Shown here: piece after piece, positions 60,415 through 64,000 of the stretch
How positions within the stretch are numbered: the stretch's first letter is position 1
How the letters are laid out: each line of letters opens with the position of its first letter
Program-made: the position numbers and the translations under genes
Notes under the pieces: model-generated
What the model saw: only the letters and a program-made list of their open reading frames with translations
What the model was told of the DNA's origin: nothing
Database searches by the model: none
NCBI RefSeq assembly: GCF_022808675.1
Contig: NZ_JAKZKV010000006.1
Span: 248,001-312,000, forward strand
DNA: 64,000 bases
DNA from: Parabacteroides sp. FAFU027
GTDB lineage: Bacteria; Bacteroidota; Bacteroidia; Bacteroidales; UBA7332
Direction: 5' to 3'

Positions 60415-60790
60415 ATGACTGAGATACTTTACAAGAAAGAATCTTATGAAATAATAGGAAAATGCATGGAGGTTTATAATACCCTTGGAGGTGGATTCCT
60501 TGAAGTGGTATATAAAGATGCATTGGAAATAGAGTTTCAACTGGCCGGAATACCCTATGAGAGGGAAAAGGAATACGAGATCAATTACAAAGGGAACATT
60601 CTTCAACGCAAATTCGTAGCAGACTTTGTTGTTATGGGTAAGATTATTCTTGAAGTGAAAGCAGCAATGGAAATCCATGATGCAAACATTTCTCAGTCGA
60701 TCAATTATCTTGCTATCTCAAAAAAATAAGTTGGCTCTTTGTGTGAATTTTGGGAAAAGAGGGTTGGACTATAAAAGAGTGCTTCTATAA
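60415..60790 (+). pseudogene. GxxExxY-family nuclease-like gene with a frameshift
   Basis: A GxxExxY protein: the naming motif is GFLEVVY (residues 27-33) and a PD-(D/E)xK-like site is Asp70, Glu80 and Lys82 in VADFVVMGKIILEVKAA. The frame stops at 60729 after SKK. In the next frame the usual C-terminus continues, LALCVNFGKRGLDYKRVLL, to a stop at 60790. Removing one A from the run at 60721-60726 restores SKNKLALCV. So there is a one-base insertion, a sequencing error, or slippage. It directly follows two inverted-repeat elements. Confidence 0.78.
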
Positions 60791-60810
60791 ATTGTGAAAA
60801 CCAATACAAC

Positions 60811-61578
60811 ATGTTAGCATACCTGACAATAAAAGACATAATTGATATTCTGCTGGTGGCGTTTTTGCTCTACTACACCTACCGGCTGATGAAGGCCTCG
60901 GGCACGATCAACGTGTTTATCGGGGTGCTGACCATTATCGGTATCTGGTTGTTGGTGAGTCACGTGCTGGGGATGCGATTGCTTGGTTCCATCATGGATA
61001 AGCTGGTGAGCGTTGGGGTGATTGCACTGGTAATTCTGTTTCAGGATGAAATACGACGGTTCCTGATTAACCTGGGTTCCCACAAGCGTTGGCGCTACCT
61101 GCTGAAGTTTTTTATCAGTGAGCGGAATGTCGATAAAGACCAAACATCGGTAATGCCCATCGTTATAGCCTGCCGCAATATGGCAAACAAAAAAACCGGT
61201 GCATTGATTGTTATTGCCGGAGAGATGAGCCTGATTAGCTATGAAAAAACCGGAGAACCCATCAACGGAGATGTCGGCACGAGCCTGATAGAGAATATTT
61301 TCTTCAAGAACAGCCCCCTTCATGACGGCGCCATGATTATCGTCAATGATAAGATTGTCGCAGCCGGTTGCATTCTTCCCGTTTCGCACGATACTCAATT
61401 GCCCAAGGAGCTTGGATTGAGGCACCGGGCAGCGCTGGGGATCACCCAGGAGACGGATGCGAAAGTGATCGTCGTTTCGGAAGAGCGGGGTACGATTTCT
61501 CTGGCGCATAAAAATCAGTTATTCAGCCATATCAATCCGGAAGAGTTGGAAAGCCTGCTGACCAGGTCGGAATTCTAA
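60811..61578 (+). CDS. cdaA: Diadenylate cyclase CdaA
   Basis: A 255-residue membrane-bound cyclase making c-di-AMP. Three N-terminal membrane segments (about 10-75) are followed by the DAC domain with DGA (172-174, PLHDGAMI) and RHRAA (204-208, LGLRHRAALG). These are the catalytic motifs. No CdaR gene is next to it. c-di-AMP controls potassium and osmolyte balance in other bacteria, and a cation/proton antiporter gene follows 38 bp downstream. Confidence 0.93.
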   Translation: MLAYLTIKDIIDILLVAFLLYYTYRLMKASGTINVFIGVLTIIGIWLLVSHVLGMRLLGSIMDKLVSVGVIALVILFQDEIRRFLINLGSHKRWRYLLKFFISERNVDKDQTSVMPIVIACRNMANKKTGALIVIAGEMSLISYEKTGEPINGDVGTSLIENIFFKNSPLHDGAMIIVNDKIVAAGCILPVSHDTQLPKELGLRHRAALGITQETDAKVIVVSEERGTISLAHKNQLFSHINPEELESLLTRSEF

Positions 61579-61616
61579 TCAGTCCGTTTGTAGAATCTGT
61601 TCATCAATATATTATC

Positions 61617-63674
61617 ATGCTAAGTCATTTTCACCTTCCCATAACCGACCCGACCCTGATTTTCTCGATCGTGTTGGCCATTATCCTGTTTGCTCCGTTA
61701 CTCCTGAATAAAATCAAGATTCCGCATATCATCGGACTGATTCTGGCCGGGATGTTTATCGGGCCGAATGGTATTGGGTTGGTTCTTTCAGACCGAAGTT
61801 TCGAGATTTTTGGTAAGGTGGGGTTGATTTATCTGATGTTTCTGGCTTCTTTAGAGCTTAATGTTAACGACTTCCGGCAAAACCAGTCCAAAGGAATTGT
61901 ATTTGGTCTTACGACCTTCTCTTTTCAGATGTTACTGGGAACCTTTGCCGGATTCTATATTTTACATTATCCCATATTGAAGTCGGTATTGCTGGCGTCC
62001 ATGTTTGCCTCGCACACGCTGATTACTTATCCGCTGCTTTACCGTTATGGGATTACACGGCAACGTGCAGTAATTGTTACTGTAGCAGGAACAATTATTA
62101 CTGACCTTTTTGCACTTCTTGTCCTGGCTGGGGTGGTCTCAATCCATAAAGGAGAGATGAGTGAATGGTTTTGGATAAAACTGGGTGGTTCATTTACGCT
62201 ATATGTGGTTGGTGTCATATTTTTCTATCCACGTATCGTGAAGTATTTCTTTAAAAAGTACAATGACAATATTCTCCAATACATTTTTATCCTGTCATTG
62301 GTGTTCTTGTCCGCCTGGATTGCTGAGGTGATTGGGTTGGAAGGCATCATCGGTGCCTTTCTGGCCGGAATCGTACTGAATCGCTACATTCCGAAGATTT
62401 CACCGTTGATGAACCGAATTGAGTTTGTGGGAAATGCTCTGTTTATACCTTATTTCCTTATCGGAGTGGGTATGCGGATTGATCTCGGTGTTCTGTTTAA
62501 GGGCGTGGATTCATTGATCGTAGTGGCAACCATGACTGTCCTGGCTATTTTTGGTAAATGGTTCTCAGCCTATATTACCCAGAAAATCTTCCGTATGGGC
62601 AAATACGAAGGGCTGATGATTTTTGGTCTCAGTAATTCGCATGCGGCAGCCACATTGGCAGTGGTATTGGTCGGTTATAACGTTGGGATTTTCGATATCA
62701 ATGTGATGAACGGGGCAATTATCCTGATACTTGTTTCCTGTACGGTCAGCTCTTTCGTGACGGAGCGAGCGGCAAAAGCGCTGGCTAAAGAGCATGTTCA
62801 GGAATCCAAAACGGTCATTGACCAGCGACAGGAGAGAATATTGATTCCATTGTCCAATCCCTCTACGGTGGGTAACCTGGTCAATCTGGCCTTGCTGATG
62901 AAAGACCCGCGGAGGAAATCCCGACTGGTTGCGCTGACCGTTGTCAGCAAAGACAACAATGAGAAGGCTCTTTCAAATGGGAACAAGTTGCTTGATATGG
63001 CCTCGCAGGTGGCTTCTTCTGCGGATACCTATGTCAAGAAGATTCTTCGCATAGACATGAACGTTTCCAGTGGTATTCTCCATACGATTAAGGAAAAAGA
63101 GATTACGGAGGTGATTGTGGGACTGCACCGCAGGGCTAATATTGTGGATACCTTCTTCGGGACAATGACGGATAATGTACTGGATGGCACCAATAAAATG
63201 CTCACGATTGCCAAATGTACCACGCCGGTCAACATGTTTACGCGCATCGTGGTCGCCGTTCCCGATAAAGCGGAAATGGAGACCGGATTCCGTCTGTGGG
63301 TGGACCGTTTGTCCAATATGACCCGCCAGATTGGTTGTCGTATCATTTTTTACTCTACACCTAATACGTTGAAGAGTATCAAAAGCCTGATTCGTCGTTA
63401 CAATATCCGCGCTGAGTTTGAATTGATGGAAGATTGGGATGAATTCCTCTCTTTGACCAAGGTGGTGATTCCGGATGACCTTTTTGTAATCATAGCAGCC
63501 CGTAAGTCCTCCAACTCCTACCATCCCGATTTTGATAAACTTCCGGTCTTCCTATCGCGTTATTTTGCCGATAATAATATTGCGTTGATCTATCCGGCAC
63601 AGTTTGGGCACGAGGAGCACGAGGTGATGCAGGAAGCCGAAGCACCTTCCATTTTATCCAATCTGGCTAAATGA
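61617..63674 (+). CDS. Cation:proton antiporter, CPA2 (KefB/NapA-like)
   Basis: A 685-residue protein with about 12 membrane segments (1-380) and a cytoplasmic tail (390-685) containing two UspA-like halves. The core has IIGLILAGMFIGPNGIGLVL and EVIGLEGIIGAFLAGIVLN, and NSHAAATLAVVLVGY is the conserved helix. The tail has ILIPLSNPSTVGNLVNLAL. It lies directly downstream of cdaA, so control by c-di-AMP is plausible but not shown. Confidence 0.88.
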   Translation: MLSHFHLPITDPTLIFSIVLAIILFAPLLLNKIKIPHIIGLILAGMFIGPNGIGLVLSDRSFEIFGKVGLIYLMFLASLELNVNDFRQNQSKGIVFGLTTFSFQMLLGTFAGFYILHYPILKSVLLASMFASHTLITYPLLYRYGITRQRAVIVTVAGTIITDLFALLVLAGVVSIHKGEMSEWFWIKLGGSFTLYVVGVIFFYPRIVKYFFKKYNDNILQYIFILSLVFLSAWIAEVIGLEGIIGAFLAGIVLNRYIPKISPLMNRIEFVGNALFIPYFLIGVGMRIDLGVLFKGVDSLIVVATMTVLAIFGKWFSAYITQKIFRMGKYEGLMIFGLSNSHAAATLAVVLVGYNVGIFDINVMNGAIILILVSCTVSSFVTERAAKALAKEHVQESKTVIDQRQERILIPLSNPSTVGNLVNLALLMKDPRRKSRLVALTVVSKDNNEKALSNGNKLLDMASQVASSADTYVKKILRIDMNVSSGILHTIKEKEITEVIVGLHRRANIVDTFFGTMTDNVLDGTNKMLTIAKCTTPVNMFTRIVVAVPDKAEMETGFRLWVDRLSNMTRQIGCRIIFYSTPNTLKSIKSLIRRYNIRAEFELMEDWDEFLSLTKVVIPDDLFVIIAARKSSNSYHPDFDKLPVFLSRYFADNNIALIYPAQFGHEEHEVMQEAEAPSILSNLAK

Positions 63675-63687
63675 TAACAATAGTGGA

Positions 63688-63719
63688 TTTGCTGAAAGCA
63701 TTAAGATACACTACCTTTG
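63688..63719 (+). promoter_or_regulatory. Full Bacteroidota promoter for metA
   Basis: -33 TTTG (63688-63691), 20 bp spacer and -7 TACCTTTG (63712-63719). The leader to the ATG is about 67 nt and shows no recognised riboswitch. Confidence 0.75.
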
Positions 63720-63792
63720 CCGTTACGATTTGTGTTACCGTTTGTGTTTGCTGACGGAAAATCATGTTTAATTCTCTATCAAATAATATACT

Positions 63793-64000
63793 ATGCCAGT
63801 CACATTACCATCTAATTTGCCGGCGATTGAGTTACTGAAAAAGGAAAATATCTTCGTGATGGATGAATCGCGGGCCTCCTCGCAGGATATTCGTCCGTTG
63901 AAAATCCTCGTGCTCAATCTGATGCCGCTCAAGATTACGACTGAAACCGATATAGTCCGACTTCTGTCGAATACCCCTTTGCAGATTGAACTCACTCTGA
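63793..64000 (+). CDS. metA: Homoserine O-acyltransferase, N-terminal part
   Basis: The first 69 codons before the window ends. [20 protein letters not shown] and [20 protein letters not shown] are the standard MetA N-terminus. The enzyme acylates homoserine at the start of methionine synthesis. The acyl specificity residue lies beyond the window. Confidence 0.9.
   Translation, partial: MPVTLPSNLPAIELLKKENIFVMDESRASSQDIRPLKILVLNLMPLKITTETDIVRLLSNTPLQIELTL

Noticed and set aside
63720-63792. SAM-responsive riboswitch ahead of metA.
   Set aside because: The leader is short and shows no SAM-I or SAM-II core I can recognise.

Overview
The window looks like a chromosomal segment of a Bacteroidota, most likely order Bacteroidales. 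Three things support this. Many genes are preceded by the phylum's TAnnTTTG -7 promoter element. The gene orders DUF177-rpmF-fabH-era-der, murC-ftsQ-ftsA-ftsZ without ddl, and folP-cdaA are typical of the phylum. Many proteins belong to families common there (TP_0789/LolA-like, DUF3857, six-bladed propeller, GxxExxY). Genus cannot be fixed from this sequence. I found no rRNA, tRNA, CRISPR array or prophage.

Layout. 1-9.6 kb is a dcw cell-wall and division cluster on the plus strand (murD end, ftsW, murG, two inserted genes, murC, ftsQ, ftsA, ftsZ, yqeY), followed by nadD. 10.4-15.9 kb holds a LolA-like protein, two FtsX-type permeases, an ABC ATPase and an outer-membrane barrel, which together could be one trans-envelope lipid or lipoprotein pathway. 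16-24.5 kb (minus strand) has an alpha/beta hydrolase and a three-gene operon of a giant TPR/MORN protein with two DUF3857-transglutaminase-like proteins, one lacking its catalytic triad. 24.5-29.1 kb is an AT-rich accessory island: a 21-bp-period tandem array, small lipoproteins, a REP-associated tyrosine transposase flanked by inverted REP-like elements, a DUF4253 remnant and two small membrane paralogues.

29.1-34.6 kb carries parC, a predicted outer-membrane protein and an S41 protease. 34.6-37.3 kb is a small pectin-degradation pair (PL1 lyase, GH105 hydrolase). 38.2-45.3 kb (minus) is the housekeeping run der, mntH, era, fabH, rpmF, DUF177 and an orphan histidine kinase. 45.4-50.7 kb (minus) is an arginine-biosynthesis operon: argR, a GNAT acyltransferase, argG, ygbA-like, argC, argD. 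50.8-54.5 kb has rnhB and an ECF sigma/anti-sigma module. 54.7-57.4 kb has a structured leader ahead of a soluble PRC/MgtE_N/CBS protein and an atypical Nramp transporter resembling the magnesium-type (NRMT) clade. 57.4-64 kb has sufE, a glutaminyl-cyclase-like lipoprotein, folP, two inverted-repeat-bounded elements next to a frameshifted GxxExxY nuclease-like gene, cdaA, a cation/proton antiporter and the start of metA.

The most promising candidates for something undescribed are the leader/CBS/NRMT-like unit, the LolA-ABC-barrel operon, the GxxExxY gene with its 193-195 bp elements (a third, diverged copy lies at 48.0 kb), and the RAYT/REP island.
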